DNA of 64,000 nt from Sporothrix humicola (taxonomy: Eukaryota > Ascomycota > Sordariomycetes > Ophiostomatales > Ophiostomataceae), in contig WNYE01000011.1 in NCBI GenBank assembly GCA_021396245.1, positions 62,001 to 126,000 on the forward strand. Reading direction: 5' to 3'. The position numbers and the translations under genes are program-made. A model generated the notes under the pieces. The model saw only the letters and a program-made list of their open reading frames with translations, searched no databases and was not told where the DNA came from. Positions 21,503 to 32,861 of this stretch are shown piece after piece. The stretch's first letter is position 1. The number at the start of each line of letters is the position of its first letter.

Positions 21503-22708
21503 TTAAACCGTGGCCGAAGTCTTCGAGTAGGAGCCGGCGGGAGTATCCGCGAGCAGCGAAGTGTTCACCTGGAAGGGCGACTCTTCAGCTTTTCGAAGGA
21601 CAGGCTCGACGTGGGCCTTCATCGGGAAGAGGCCCCAACGCTTGAACATGGCCAGATCTTCCTCCCAGCCTGAGCAGGCAGTGGTGAGCATCTTCTCCCC
21701 CGTAAACACGGCATTGGCACCAGCCAGGAAGCAAAGGACCTGCTTCTCCTCGGACATGTCCACGCGTCCAGCGGCAATGCGGATGATAGCAGTCGGCATA
21801 ACCAAGCGCGCAGTGGCAATCGTGCGGAGAACAGCATCAAAGGGGATCCGAGTCGCCTTGAACAGAGGCGTGCCCTCAATGGGAACCAGCGTGTTGACAG
21901 GGAAGCTCTCTGGGTGGGAGGGCATCGTGGCAACCGTGTACAGCAGGCCGACATGGTCCTCGGGTTTCTCACCGAGGCCCAGAATGCCGCCCGTGCACAC
22001 CTTGATGCCGGCGTCGCGCACGTTGCTGATGGTCTGCAGACGCTCGTCGTACGTCCGCGTGGTGATCACCTTGGGGTAGTGCTCGCGGCTGGTGTCGACA
22101 TTGTGGTTGTACGCCGTCAGCCCTGCATCCTTGAGCTCCTTGGCCTGGTTCTCGTCCAGCATGCCCAGCGTCACGCAGCTCTCCAGTCCCAGCGCATGCA
22201 CGCCCTCGACCATGGCCTTGATGTTGCGCAGACCCGACTTGCGGCCGCGCATGTCGCGCCACGCGGCGCCCATGCAGAAGCGGGTCGAGCCGTTGTCGCG
22301 GGCCACGCGGGCGGCCGCCAGCACAGACTCGACCGTCGACAGCTTGGTCGCTTTGAGGCCTGTCTGGTAGCGCGATGACTGCGCGCAGTAGCTGCAGTCC
22401 TCGCTGCAACCGCCCGTCTTGATGTTCATGAGCGTGCACATCTGAATGGCGCCCGGGTTGTGGAAGCGGCGGTGCAGCGTGCCGGCGGCATGGGTCAAGT
22501 CGATAAGCGGCGTGTTGTAGATGGCCGAGATCTCGGCGCGCGTCCAGTCCGTCCGCGGCGCAGTGGCGTTGACAGCACGCTGGAACACGCCGTGAACCGT
22601 GTCCTCGAGTGCAGCAGCACTGTAAGCGCGACGGGTAGCGGAAGCAACAGGCCCAGCGGTTGCCAAAACTCGGTGCCCAAGAAGGGGGGTGCTCAATTTC
22701 GACCACAT
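21503..22708 (-). CDS. BIO2: Biotin synthase, mitochondrial
   Basis: Intronless, 401 aa. It converts dethiobiotin to biotin, the last step of biotin synthesis, by radical SAM chemistry in the mitochondrial matrix. Residues 1-35 form a presequence (WSKLSTPLLGHRVLATAGPV, ATRRAYSAAA). The radical SAM [4Fe-4S] ligands are C101, C105 and C108 in GGCSEDCSYCAQ. Further conserved blocks are the GSTRFCMGAAWR strand, YNHNVDTSREHYPK, ICTGGILGLGE-type KVCTGGILGLGEKPEDHVG, NTLVPIEGTPL and IRIAAGRVDM, whose Arg is near the [2Fe-2S] sulfur donor. All match full-length eukaryotic BioB/Bio2. A long antisense open frame over this gene is a GC-driven shadow. Confidence 0.97.
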   Translation of the reverse strand: MWSKLSTPLLGHRVLATAGPVASATRRAYSAAALEDTVHGVFQRAVNATAPRTDWTRAEISAIYNTPLIDLTHAAGTLHRRFHNPGAIQMCTLMNIKTGGCSEDCSYCAQSSRYQTGLKATKLSTVESVLAAARVARDNGSTRFCMGAAWRDMRGRKSGLRNIKAMVEGVHALGLESCVTLGMLDENQAKELKDAGLTAYNHNVDTSREHYPKVITTRTYDERLQTISNVRDAGIKVCTGGILGLGEKPEDHVGLLYTVATMPSHPESFPVNTLVPIEGTPLFKATRIPFDAVLRTIATARLVMPTAIIRIAAGRVDMSEEKQVLCFLAGANAVFTGEKMLTTACSGWEEDLAMFKRWGLFPMKAHVEPVLRKAEESPFQVNTSLLADTPAGSYSKTSATV

Positions 22709-23912
22709 ATCTGCGGTGCAAACTCCTCTGGTCTATTTTCAAAATTCCTTCGTTTCTCACCTCAAAGTGTTGCCAGCCTTTTCAGTAAAAAGTTGGGCTT
22801 GGTTTGAGTCAAATCATATTCCCAAACCTCAGCCGGGCATACGGTTTTATTTACTGCATCCTGGTGGGCCACGACCTGGCTCAATCCCCTCCCCACAGTT
22901 CTTACAGCCCAGAGCCCCCAATCCCAGCAGCCTTGATTGGCCCATTTTATTCCCCGTCGCTACTGGGCAAGGTCCGCGGACCGCGACACGCCCTACGTTC
23001 GGCTAAACATAGAGCAAGGTTTGGCGCTGGACCGAGCACATTGTTCCACTCGCTTTGTTGAACTGCGCTCAACGGAGTGGATTGTGTCAAGCACAACCTA
23101 TGACGAGCTGATATGCAACTGCTGTGGCACAGGCTGTGGGGTTTGTGAAATACATAAAGCCTTTGTAGTGCTAAAAATCAAAATCGACGCTCCGTTCATA
23201 ATTACTTATCCAGTTGTTTTTCTTGCTGTTGTTGGGGGGAAAGTATACAGTTTTATAGCTTCACTGAGAGGCATCCGATAACTCTGTAGTCTAGGCTCTA
23301 GGTAATATTGCATTGGATTTTTCTTTGGTCGAGGTTTTTTAATTTTATATATATCCTGAATTCGAATTTTGAAAGAAAATGTGACATTTAATAAAACCCA
23401 CATTTCCACGATAATTAAATCATCGGGAGCTTCTACATTGTAAATAAAGGATTAAAACATCACACATGTTATTTTGGACAACTTAAAAAAAAAAAGATAA
23501 GGATGAACTTACAGAAAAAATAAAAGGCCCTTTTCATTTGGATCAATCCAAGATAAGAAATACAGATGCATATGGCTGCTGGATGTTTGATTTGACGCCC
23601 TTCGACAATTGAGTGAGCTTACATAATATCCCCACAATTCTCTGATCTCAGCGCGTTGTGTCACAAACCACTTTTCTATGTGATAGCGATTAGCTTGACC
23701 TCACCTTGACCAGCGATTAGGTATCACTCCTTCGTCAATCGCCATCACGCAACCCTTGGTGACACGTCCACGCCATCAGCGCTGCTGATACCACAGCTGC
23801 TGTAGCGATGAGATAAATTCAATTACTCTCCCAACCCCATCGAGAAGACGCGCATCCGACAGCAGTCTTCTGGCACGAGACGCGACAGCCTTTGTAGGCT
23901 TGCGACGACACG
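22709..23912. other. Divergent promoter region, BIO2 / TAF8
   Basis: A 1.2-kb region between divergent starts. It has a TGAGTCA (22805-22811) about 100 bp upstream of BIO2, an ATTGG near 22936, and a markedly AT-rich middle (about 23150-23560). No gene seen. Confidence 0.5.
22805..22811. promoter_or_regulatory. TGAGTCA, GCN4/CPC1-type element
   Basis: A perfect match to the palindromic TGA(C/G)TCA recognised by Gcn4/CPC1 (cross-pathway control), 97 bp upstream of the biotin synthase ATG. Binding is inferred only. Confidence 0.4.
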
Positions 23913-25715
23913 ATGGCCGACGCGAGCCGTGAAGGCTCTGTGGCTTCGCGCAAACGACCATCACCTGCGGCTGATGATGAGAACGGCGCAGGGCGATCGA
24001 ACAGTGATGACAAAAGCGACGGCGGGATGACTTTCAAGCGGCCACGAACCGACTCCCCAAGGAAAGCGCAAGTTGACGATGACGACCCATGGGCTTTCCC
24101 CGACGACGCACAGATTGTCAAAGACAGCGATGTCGTCAAAAGAATACAGTCCAAGTCGATATCACCGCTGCTTGCTAAGGCCAGGCCGCCAATCACCCTA
24201 AAGGTCAAGAGCAGCCCATCACCAGCTCCTCGCTCCGACAGCACGACCATAGCCGACCGCAAACACTCATCAACCCCCTCATCAACTGGGGCCAAGGCTG
24301 CATCGATTTCCGGATCTCCCGCACGCACAGACTCACGCGCAGACTCTCGAGCTGATGCCAAACCCAGTCCATCACCAGTGACTGTGCCTCCCGAACCAAA
24401 GAAGGACATCGATACCGTTATGGGCGGTACGGATGATAGTGAACGGCCATCAATCAGCGAAAAGAAACCACCGACCAAGTCAGAAGCGGCGCCCATGCCA
24501 CCGCCAGATGTTAAGCTGCGCGAGCCACACAAATTAAAGCGTTTGCAGGAGCAGCACGAGAAGGAGCAAGAGGAGATAGAACAGCGCACTCGAGCCAAGA
24601 AGGAGCCATCTGAGGATGAAGAGGCGCGCCAGGGGCTGCGGAGAGCCTTGGTTCTGGCATTGGATCATGTTGGGTTCTCTTCGGCCACTAATGAAGCTCT
24701 AGAGAGCTTCCTTTTGATGACTGAGTCTTGTAAGCTCATACCTGCCTGCCACCAGCGTCAAAGGGCTCGTGATTTTCCAGCGAACTAACCCATTTCAGAT
24801 TTCCAGTCTCTTGTTGAAGATGTCACGCGCTTCTCCCTCGCTGCTCGCCGCACCCAACCGATACCTATCGACTTTGACACAACTCTGGCTCGTTTCAACA
24901 TTGGGACGGCCGCGTTACGGCCACATCTACGGAATCCCATTAAGCCCTCGAAACTCTTGCAACAGCCTCTTCCCGAGCCGCAACCCGAGCCGCAGCAGCT
25001 CCATCTGGTGCGCAGCCTTCTTGAGCGCCGCAATAGCGACTACTGCGATCTCCCCCTCCTGAGCGAAGCACTGAGCGGCAAGCCCGAAAAGGAGAGCAAG
25101 AGCTACATACCCAGTAGTTTTCCTGCCTTCCCCAGTATCCACACCTACCGCAACACGCCCGTCGACGTCGACACGGTGACAGTTCAAGGCAGTGGCCTCC
25201 GGTACGATGACGGTTCTATGTTGCTTCTTCCCAGCGAGGAGGCGAGCACGGAAGATCGCGAAGTTGGCCTCGGCTATGCGCCACTCCTCGATGGCACTGC
25301 GCGCACAAAAGACCCTAAACGGATACGTGAAGCCGCGGCTGTCGAGGCTAAGCAGGCCGAAGAAGCCCTGCGTGGCCTCATGCGTGCTAGCAAGGTCAAC
25401 AAGCTCAAGGAAGTTCGTGCTGCGGCGGATCGCAGCTCACTGAACAAGACGCGCTATACTTTGTGGGAAGCGGCAATGCGCGAGCTCATCGTGGATGCGA
25501 AGAAGAACCCTCGAAAAGGCGGCTCTGGCGCAAATGCTGGAGGACTGGGGGCAGCAGCTGATGGTTCCCAGGGTCTCGACGCATCTCCTTCCAAAGCGGC
25601 TAAGAGCGCTGCGGCAGCTTTGCGCGAGGAGATTGCCGACCAGAGCATGATGGTGAATGCAGAGAAGATGTTCCACCGCAAGGAGATTCCGCGCAAGGCG
25701 CGCAAGATTGTTTAG
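23913..25715 (+). CDS. TAF8: TFIID subunit TAF8
   Basis: Exons are 23913-24729 and 24799-25715, giving 577 aa. The intron GTAAGC..TTTCAG is phase 1 and restores ESYFQSLVED. Residues 1-200 are disordered and basic/acidic, with KRPRTDSPRK as a possible nuclear signal. A charged helix (about 205-240, KLKRLQEQHEKEQEEIEQRTRAKK) precedes the histone fold (about 250-320, LRRALVLALDHVGFSSATNEALESFL...FSLAARRTQPIPIDF), which pairs with TAF10 in known TFIID. The TAF8 C-terminal signature follows (IPSSFPAFPSIHTYRNTPV). The remainder is Ala-rich and helical and ends in a basic tail (RKEIPRKARKIV), a possible importin-binding signal. The intron cuts the histone fold, so the two halves only make sense together. 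Confidence 0.92.
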
Positions 25716-26385
25716 GGCCTTCGTTTTGGCATGGCTTTGCTTTTTATTGTTATTTTCACCTGATATTTTGTTGCATAGCATGGAGTTGTAGGAAAGGGAA
25801 ACGGCCATTATTCGTATGCCAAGTATTTAATTATTCGGGGGCTTTTTAATATCAAATGTCCAGATTCCCAAATCCATTATGTAAACAATGTGCATTATAT
25901 TTCCAGGATTCGAAAGGGAAACTGGCGATTCTCACAGCCTTGTCCTGGCAGCTGTCTGTCACCTGGCAAGAGTAATCGTGTTCCCATGCTGTCATGGGCG
26001 AGTACGTGACCTATCACATGATGCAATTTTTTTTAGCGTCAAAATGGATTTCGTGCCCCAAGCTCGACTGTCATTGGCCGGACCCCACATCACACGTCTG
26101 GCCCTAAGGCAATTTTTGGTCTTTGCACAAAAAAATAATCCAGAATTTTCCCATTGCCCCAGCGCCCGCAGAACAGCTAGACCCGCCCTAATCGCTCTGA
26201 AACTTTTTTCCAGTCGAGCCCTCGTTTTACGAAAGAGAACGCAGTCTTTTTGCCTACCCGTCAATTTTTTTTGCTTCGCATCGCCGTCCCCTCCAAATTG
26301 GTTGCCAGGAAAAACGATATCACATACATACCACACACAGCATCACACCTTTGTGCCGACGCCAATTTCCTATCCAACCATCACG
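25716..26385. other. cpc-2 promoter region
   Basis: A 670-bp region with an ATTGG near 26072 and T-rich runs around 26028 and 26268. It is presumably the strong promoter and leader of the ribosomal-protein-like cpc-2 gene. No gene seen. Confidence 0.45.
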
Positions 26386-28147
26386 ATGTCTGAGCAGCTC
26401 ATCCTCAAGGGCACCCTCGAGGGCCACGTACGTTTTCACTTGTTCTTTTTGCACCGGCAGCTCCTGGAAGGCCGGCCGGCGAGGTCGTCGTCGCCGGTTG
26501 CCGATGATGGATATTTCGAGGTTCAAAGCTCGGGGATGGGATGGGATCCCGGCCGACCTGATGCCTTGGACCGGCGACCAGAATTGGGATGAGGAGGAAT
26601 TTGTGCCGCCGGATGGAGGACCGTTGACTGGGAATGCTGCTGGTTTTTTTGCCATCTCGAACGGCCAGGGATGTTGTTGCTAACGGACATTCTTTAACAG
26701 AGCGGCTGGGTCACCAGCTTGGCTACCTCGATCGAGAAGTGAGAACACCCTTTACCCTCTACCGACAGCCTGCCTATTCTTTCGAACGCCGAATTTCCAT
26801 CCGTTTACCTTCTTTTCCACCGACGCGAATTTTGGGAAGACACGAATTTTGCTTGTGGTTGAAGAAAAGGGATGGAATCGGCCGACGAAGGATGGTTCAG
26901 TGCTCAAAACTCGGTCATCACAGCAACGGACAGCACATGCTGACAATTCTCTAGCCCGAACATGCTCCTGTCCGGCTCTCGCGACAAGACCCTCATCATC
27001 TGGGATCTGACCCGCGATGAGGCCCAGTACGGCTTCCCCAAGCGCTCGCTGCACGGCCACTCGCACATCGTGTCCGACTGTGTCATCTCCTCGGATGGCG
27101 CTTACGCCCTGTCGGCCTCGTGGGACAAGACTCTGCGTCTGTGGGAGCTGTCCACCGGCACCACCACCCGCCGTTTCGTCGGCCACACCAACGATGTCCT
27201 GTCCGTCTCTTTCTCCGCCGACAACCGTCAGATCGTCTCCGGCTCGCGCGACCGCACCATCAAGCTGTGGAACACCCTGGGTGACTGCAAGTTCACCATC
27301 ACCGACAAGGGCCACTCCGAGTGGGTCTCGTGCGTCCGCTTCTCGCCCAACCCCCAGAACCCCGTGATCGTCTCGGCCGGCTGGGACAAGCTCGTCAAGG
27401 TGAGTTATCTTGTTTCCCTGCCGATTTCTCTGTGTGCCCTCCGACCCCCCATCTCTCAACCCAAGCGGAGCTCATATGATGTTTGCACCTTTATTTATAA
27501 AGTATTTGCTACTTCAGAGCCGGCATAGGCCGGCCATGAGACAAACTAATCACCGCACTGATGATATTCCAAAATCAATATTTTGTTTTGGAGTGTTGTG
27601 CTTCGCTTGGTTTTACTATCATTGGATTTTTTCTATTTATTTTGGGGGCACACGCAGAAACACACACACTTTTTTTTGGAGAGTCGAAAACTAACGTTGG
27701 ATTTTCTTTCCTCTCCACTAGGTCTGGGAGCTCTCGACCTGCAAGCTGCAGACCGACCACATCGGCCACACCGGCTACATCAACACCGTCACCATCTCCC
27801 CCGATGGCTCTCTGTGCGCCTCGGGCGGCAAGGACGGCACCACCATGCTGTGGGACCTTAACGAGTCCAAGCACCTGTACTCGCTCAACGCCGGTGACGA
27901 GATCCACGCCCTTGTCTTCTCCCCCAACCGCTACTGGCTGTGCGCTGCCACCGCGTCCAGCATCATCATCTTCGACCTGGAGAAGAAGAGCAAGGTTGAC
28001 GAGCTCAAGCCCGAGTTCCAGGCTGTCGGCAAGAAGAGCCGCGAGCCCGAGTGCGTGTCCCTGGCCTGGAGCGCCGATGGCCAGACCCTGTTCGCTGGTT
28101 ACACCGACAATATCATCCGTGCCTGGGGTGTCATGTCAAGAGCATAA
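26386..28147 (+). CDS. cpc-2: Guanine nucleotide-binding protein beta-like CPC-2 / RACK1
   Basis: Exons are 26386-26427, 26701-26738, 26955-27399 and 27722-28147, giving 316 aa, the family length. It is a seven-bladed WD40 propeller bound to the 40S ribosomal subunit; the Neurospora and yeast orthologues (cpc-2, ASC1) act in amino-acid-starvation control and signalling. Visible blades end in IIWDL, LRLWEL, IKLWNT, VWEL, MLWDL, IIFDL and IRAWGV. The ribosome-contact Arg-Asp-Lys loop is present (SGSRDKTLIIW). Splicing restores GTLEGH-SGWVTSLATSIE-NPNMLLSG. The first two exons are tiny (42 and 38 nt). Intron 3 (27400-27721) carries a U24-type snoRNA, as the ASC1 intron does in yeast. Confidence 0.97.
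27467..27570 (+). ncRNA. snR24: Box C/D snoRNA U24 (snR24) in cpc-2 intron 3
   Basis: Box C ATGATGT (27476-27482), D'-like TTCAGA (27513-27518), C' ATGAGAC (27536-27542) and D CTGA (27558-27561) are in order and properly spaced. The D' guide TATTTGCTACT (27503-27513) is the conserved U24 antisense to the 25S/28S AGTAGCAAATA segment, which directs the methylation called Cm1437 in yeast. Flanking GGAG and TTCC can form a short terminal stem. The host gene agrees: yeast U24 lies in the ASC1 intron. The D guide segment (27543-27557) does not show the CACCAAGATC remembered from yeast and human, keeping only CACC. End coordinates are approximate. Confidence 0.85.
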
Positions 28148-28556
28148 ATGCATTAAGCTCTGGACGGGTGTCGTTGTAAGACTGGAGCCGAGCGGAAGCA
28201 GAAAAGCTACCCCGTCGCCACGTAAAGTGATAGTGACGAGGAGGGGACGAGGGGTCCGGGGGAAGGACTGCTGCGATTGGGACCGGGGCTGTGGAACCAA
28301 ACGTATACGGAAGGCAACGGGAACAGGAAAAGGTTTTGAAGAAAAAAAATCAGTTCAAGTAGCCCCCTGGTAGAAGAAAAGGAGGTAAAAATGATAATGC
28401 CGCTTTTTTTTTGTTTGCAACCAGTAGTTTAGTACCCTTTTCTAGGCGTTCGGAGAAGAATTCACACAAAAAAAAACTTGAAATCATATCGTATTGTTGT
28501 GTACGACGTACTTTGACACCATTTTCAGTGTGACATTTCTGTAGCTTTATGTGATA
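28148..28556. other. Convergent 3' region, 409 bp
   Basis: It separates the ends of cpc-2 (+) and the Zn2Cys6 gene (-). T-rich runs; no gene seen. Confidence 0.5.
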
Positions 28557-30446
28557 TTACCAGTCTCTGAATACGTCGTGCCAAGCATGTGATGCGCTCA
28601 GTTCTATGAATGGTGCAGGGAGATGCTGCGGTTCGATAACCATCCTGACGGGGTTGCGAGATGTGTCTTTACGATAAGCAATGTCTCGTTCCCGTTCGAG
28701 TAGTACCTGGTCAATCTCTTCTACATATTTCCCCATGCGCATGCTGGCACGTTGAACATATGTGAAGCTGGACTGAAGGCTCTCTAGATACTCTTTGATG
28801 CACAGTCTGAGATACGTATGTTAATCAAAGGAAGCACTCTTTTTAACATCCATCACCGTGTTCCACTTACAGCGCACTCTTCAGTTCTCGATAGTCCTCC
28901 ATCAATAGGTCTTGTCGCATGAACTGCCACAGAATATGGCCGATACCAGACAATTCTTGTGTCTGTCGAAATGAGAGGATTGGTGTTAGTGGGGTTTCCA
29001 AATCTACATCAGCGTTAGGTACCTATACGAACCGCAGCAAGCGTGGTCCATTTCAGATAATCAATGGGGATTGATGCCATCTCTTCAACAAGGTCGATGG
29101 CGGTTCGGCAGGCCTGGCTGAACGTTGCCTTGCTAAACGCATATGCCATGATACGGACCAGCTATTTTATATCAGCGACGGAACCAAGCGCAACACTATT
29201 TCCTTGTCTGTTGGGAGGTAAAGTACCTGATATGTGCACACAATATTCGTCGCCTGGAACCCGCACCGGTTCATGGACACATTTGAGGACAAAGGCTGGG
29301 CTGTTCGAAAACGGACTGGGAGATTGTCAAGTGCCGTTTTGAGGGGAAGAAGGATCTTGGACTCGGGGTCGAAATCAACGAGGAACATTGTTGGAAGGGC
29401 AGTACTGCGGGCAATCCGGCTGTGGTGCATTGATAGCCGTCGAGGCCTGAATTTGGCGAGGAGATGCTCAAGTCCTCGGTACAGATCCGTGACAAAGTTC
29501 CACCCCGTCAGCCATTCGACCTCATCGTTGCCATCACTGTCTAGATCTGGCACCTCAGGATAGGCTACTAGCGACTGCAACTCTGGACATCGGACAGGGT
29601 GGCCCATAACGAGAGCTGTGTGGACTTCGAGGCGGTACATGTACCAGTATAACCGTCTTCGTTGCTCCCTTTCCATTATGGGCATATTTGGAGGCCATCG
29701 ATTCTCGTCGTACAGACTCTGGCTGGCCACTGTTGCATGATAGAGGCCGAGGTATTGTTGGAGGAGCGCGGCATCGCCCTTTTCAAGGCCCGTTACGCAC
29801 ATCAAGGCGATGGCTTGAAGCTCTTCCGTATGTTTGGGCACTGTCAAAGACAGGTTGATTGATGAAATGGCCTCTTGGAGGTACACGTCTGGCTTGAGTT
29901 GGCGAGCGAGGCCAGGGTCTGCGGGGGCAATGCCCTTTTGAATTCGGTAGGCCGTCAAGGCACACATCGCCATGAGAAGGCCGTATGATGACTTGGAGTT
30001 CGAAGTCTGGCCGCTTGTCCATCGCTCCATAAACGTCTGTTCGTGGACATAATTTGATCTGTCCTGATTTTAGTATTTGAACATATAAAGTACTCGAGGG
30101 TGCTGACCTACATTGGGTAAACAAAATCAAAGTATGAGCGAATCAGTATTGTCAGAGTCTCTCTCGGCCCATGTGTTGCTTCTTTCAGTGACCACGGTGC
30201 CGGCGCCAGCTCCTTGATTGTGCCTTTGCAGGCCCGTTCAGCATGCTTGCTGACCTTTGGTTTCGGCCCTCTTTTGGCTGGAATGCGGTTCCATGTGCAC
30301 GAAAGACCATTATGAAGACAGAAAAAGCACAGTGTCGTCTCTGGGCTGGTTTCGCACCGCCGTCCTCGTCGATGGCAGGTATCACAGGCTTTTGTGCTCC
30401 GTCGTGCCGTTGAACGTTTCGTTGAATCGTCAGGCGATGTACTCAT
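28557..30446 (-). CDS. Zn2Cys6 transcription factor beside permease/dioxygenase pair
   Basis: Five exons: 30446-30112, 30058-29227, 29161-29033, 28962-28871 and 28806-28557, giving 545 aa. All phases are consistent; the first intron uses ACAG at 30059-30060, and the third donor is an unusual GTTCGT. The zinc cluster ligands are C21, C24, C31, C40, C43 and C50 (CX2CX6CX8CX2CX6C), followed by a basic linker (KRGPKPKVSKH). The fungal_trans region follows, with YFDFVYPI-SNYVHEQTF, LMAMCALTAYRI and REQRRRLYWYMYRLEVHTALVMGHP. It is on the same strand as, and 394 bp downstream of, the NCS1 permease gene. Pathway-specific control of that permease and its divergent dioxygenase is a reasonable inference from position alone. 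Confidence 0.85.
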
Positions 30447-30840
30447 GGTTTCAATATACCGTCAATGGTTTTTGCCGTATTGAAGACTTCACTTTTTCAA
30501 AAAGATGATGAGACCTATTACCCCGGGTTGTCTAGGGTAGGCTGCACAACACTATTTATGCAAGAGCCGCGGATTGGGCTAGACTGCAAGCCATGGTGCC
30601 TGCGATAAGAACCAAAAACGTGCCAAAATAGGCCATTAGTGTGGATGCATGTTGTATCCTGTTATCTTTTGTTCTTTGGGGGTTTTCTGGGGGTCTTATC
30701 GACATACGTAGTTATTTACTCACAAAAATTACACTGTAGACTCGGCGCATTTTGCGAAGAGACAAAAGATCGTATTCTGGAGCACATGATGAATATTGAC
30801 CAGTTCTCTATCTAAACGACTCAAAAGTTCTACGATTACA
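30447..30840. promoter_or_regulatory. Promoter region of Zn2Cys6 gene / permease 3' end
   Basis: A 394-bp region between two minus-strand genes. No specific motif stands out. Confidence 0.4.
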
Positions 30841-32565
30841 TTATACCTTCTCGTCGAAGCGACCACCATCGACGTTTTCGACACCACTATCAGTCTCTTG
30901 GCTCTCAATCACCGCTGTCAAAGGGCCGCCATCGACACCGAAATAGTCCTCATCATCGACCTCGCCCAGGCCAGGAACAGGCTTCAGTCGGTTCAAAAGG
31001 TAAAATGCCGTCATGGAGATCAACGTGCCCAGCGGCCAGCTAAAGTAGTTCATGTTGGACCATCCAGCCAGCGGAGGGCCACCCTGCACCATGCGCGCAA
31101 AGCCAGGCAAAGTGATCCAGACACCCAGAACCCATGCAACAAATGCACGCCAGTTGACGCCGTGGTTGAAGTGGTAGATGCTGTCGGATGTTGTGCGGTA
31201 GAGATCGCATAGTTTGTACAGGCGCTTGCGGACAATAAAATAGTCGCAGAACATGACACCCGTCATGGGGCCCAGGAACACACCGTAGCCGCTGAGAACC
31301 GTCAAAAAGTTGCTGGCTCCGTTCATGAGCTGCCACGGCTGCACAATAAAGGAAACACACGTCAAGGCAAGCATGCCGCGGCGCATATTAAAGTAGCGGG
31401 GCAGCAAGGCCGCTAGGTCCATGCCGCCAGAGACGCCGTTGTTGGCGACGACCTGGCCAAACTGGGCAAGCATGAATGCCAGACTGGCAAAGGCGACGGC
31501 CACACGCGAGCGAGAAGAGTTGTTAAAGTGCATCTGCAGCTGCGTCAACAGCTCGTACGGCTGCCAAAGCAGGGTACCGTTTGTCTCGGGGAAGATCTTT
31601 GCGGCACAAGACGTGCAAACGATGCCGATGAGTGCAACCACAATCGTGCCCATGGGGACCATGACGAGCTGTGCCAGGACTTGGTCGCGGGGCTTGCGGG
31701 AAAAACGCGTGTAATCAGACTGGACAAAGATGTGTACACTGATGGTACTGATGTTGGTACAGATGCCCATGACGAACATCCAGGCAAGGTAGGAGCCATG
31801 TGCTTGGGTGACACCTGCGGCGCTGACATCATGAAGCAGCCCACCTCCACCATGGGCCGTCGAAACGAACCAGATGAGAAGCGACAGAACCGTCGGGATA
31901 ATACAGGCACAGCAAACCAGAAAGGGAATGCGGTACCGCTCGGGCTTGATGAAGACAAGAGGCAGATAGAGGATGGTGAAAAGAATAAAGGCAAGAAAGT
32001 CACCAGTCGTCATGGTGCCACCAGCCAGAGACTTGTTGAGCTTCCGGTATGATGGCCATAGTGCCGTCAAAAATGTCTTGAGACACTCGGCACCCCAAAA
32101 GACCTGTGTCGAGTACCAAATGCAGGCCAGGAAGATGCGCTGGATGATGACAAAAATATAGCCGCGCGTGCCCCATGCAGAGCGTTGAATAATTGGGAAT
32201 CCAATGTGCCATTTTGCACCGGGCGCACCGCTAAGAACACACATGACACCAACGATCAGGTTGCCCACGATCACAGTGATCATGCATTGCCACACGTTGA
32301 GGCCATAGGCGATGAGAGAGGATCCGGTGGTCCAGCCTCCGATATTGAAAGAGCCTGGTGGTGTCAGCTGTTTTTCACTTCATTTTATTCTGCACAAATT
32401 CGGCAAGATTCACAGGAAGTCTTTACCTGTGATGACCCAGAGAATGACAAACGACCAAGGTCCATATGTTCTCCGGCTTGGTGGTAGCGGCTTAGTGTCT
32501 TCGTTGGACAGGCCAGCTTGGCCGTCCTCTCGGACATCGACCTGGAGTCGCTTCAAAAAGTTCAT
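30841..32565 (-). CDS. NCS1 nucleobase:cation symporter, Fur type
   Basis: Exon 1 is 32565-32427 and exon 2 is 32354-30841, giving 550 aa. The phase-1 intron GTAAAG..ACCAG restores VITGSFNIGGWTTGSSLI, the TM1 substrate-site segment. About 12 hydrophobic helices are visible. The family-typical SGAPGAKWHIGFPIIQRSAWGTRGYIF loop and the TM8-like region with ANNGVSGGMDLAALLPRYFN are present. The N-terminus carries the usual LQVD motif of Fur proteins; the tail is acidic and cytosolic. Relatives import uracil, allantoin, uridine or thiamine with H+ at the plasma membrane; which one cannot be decided here. It shares a 908-bp divergent promoter with a 2OG dioxygenase, which favours a nucleobase or other N-heterocycle used as a nitrogen source. 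Confidence 0.9.
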
Positions 32566-32861
32566 GGCTGCTGCCGAGACTAGAACTGGCGAGTAGAGTG
32601 TCGAGGAATGTACTGCTTTGACAAATATGATGAGGAAATGCTGATCATTGCCAGCTCATTGACTGGATGCCATGTTGCTTTTATAAAAGTTGGCACTTTC
32701 GTAAATTCGATACCGAGAATTAATGACCCTGGTCAGTTCACATCTGCTTCCCCGGTTCTTCTTCTCCAACTTTGGAAGTCCTATCGGCAGCGGAATTCTC
32801 GTGTATCGAGGGCAGAAGTTGGATGCGTCAATTTAAGCTGTTTAACAGCCACTGGCGAATC

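Noticed and set aside
21969..22760. Long open frame antisense or out of frame over BIO2 (263 codons)
   Set aside because: It is a compositional shadow of a GC-rich coding strand; BIO2 is certain and the other frame is Arg/His-rich noise.
23819..24598. 259-codon minus-strand frame over TAF8 exon 1
   Set aside because: Ser-rich mirror of the acidic/Lys-rich TAF8 N-terminus, with no family resemblance.
26503..26561. Second box C/D snoRNA in cpc-2 intron 1 (GATGATGG ... CTGA)
   Set aside because: Boxes are present by chance spacing, but there is no terminal stem, no C'/D' pair and no guide complementary to rRNA that I recognise.
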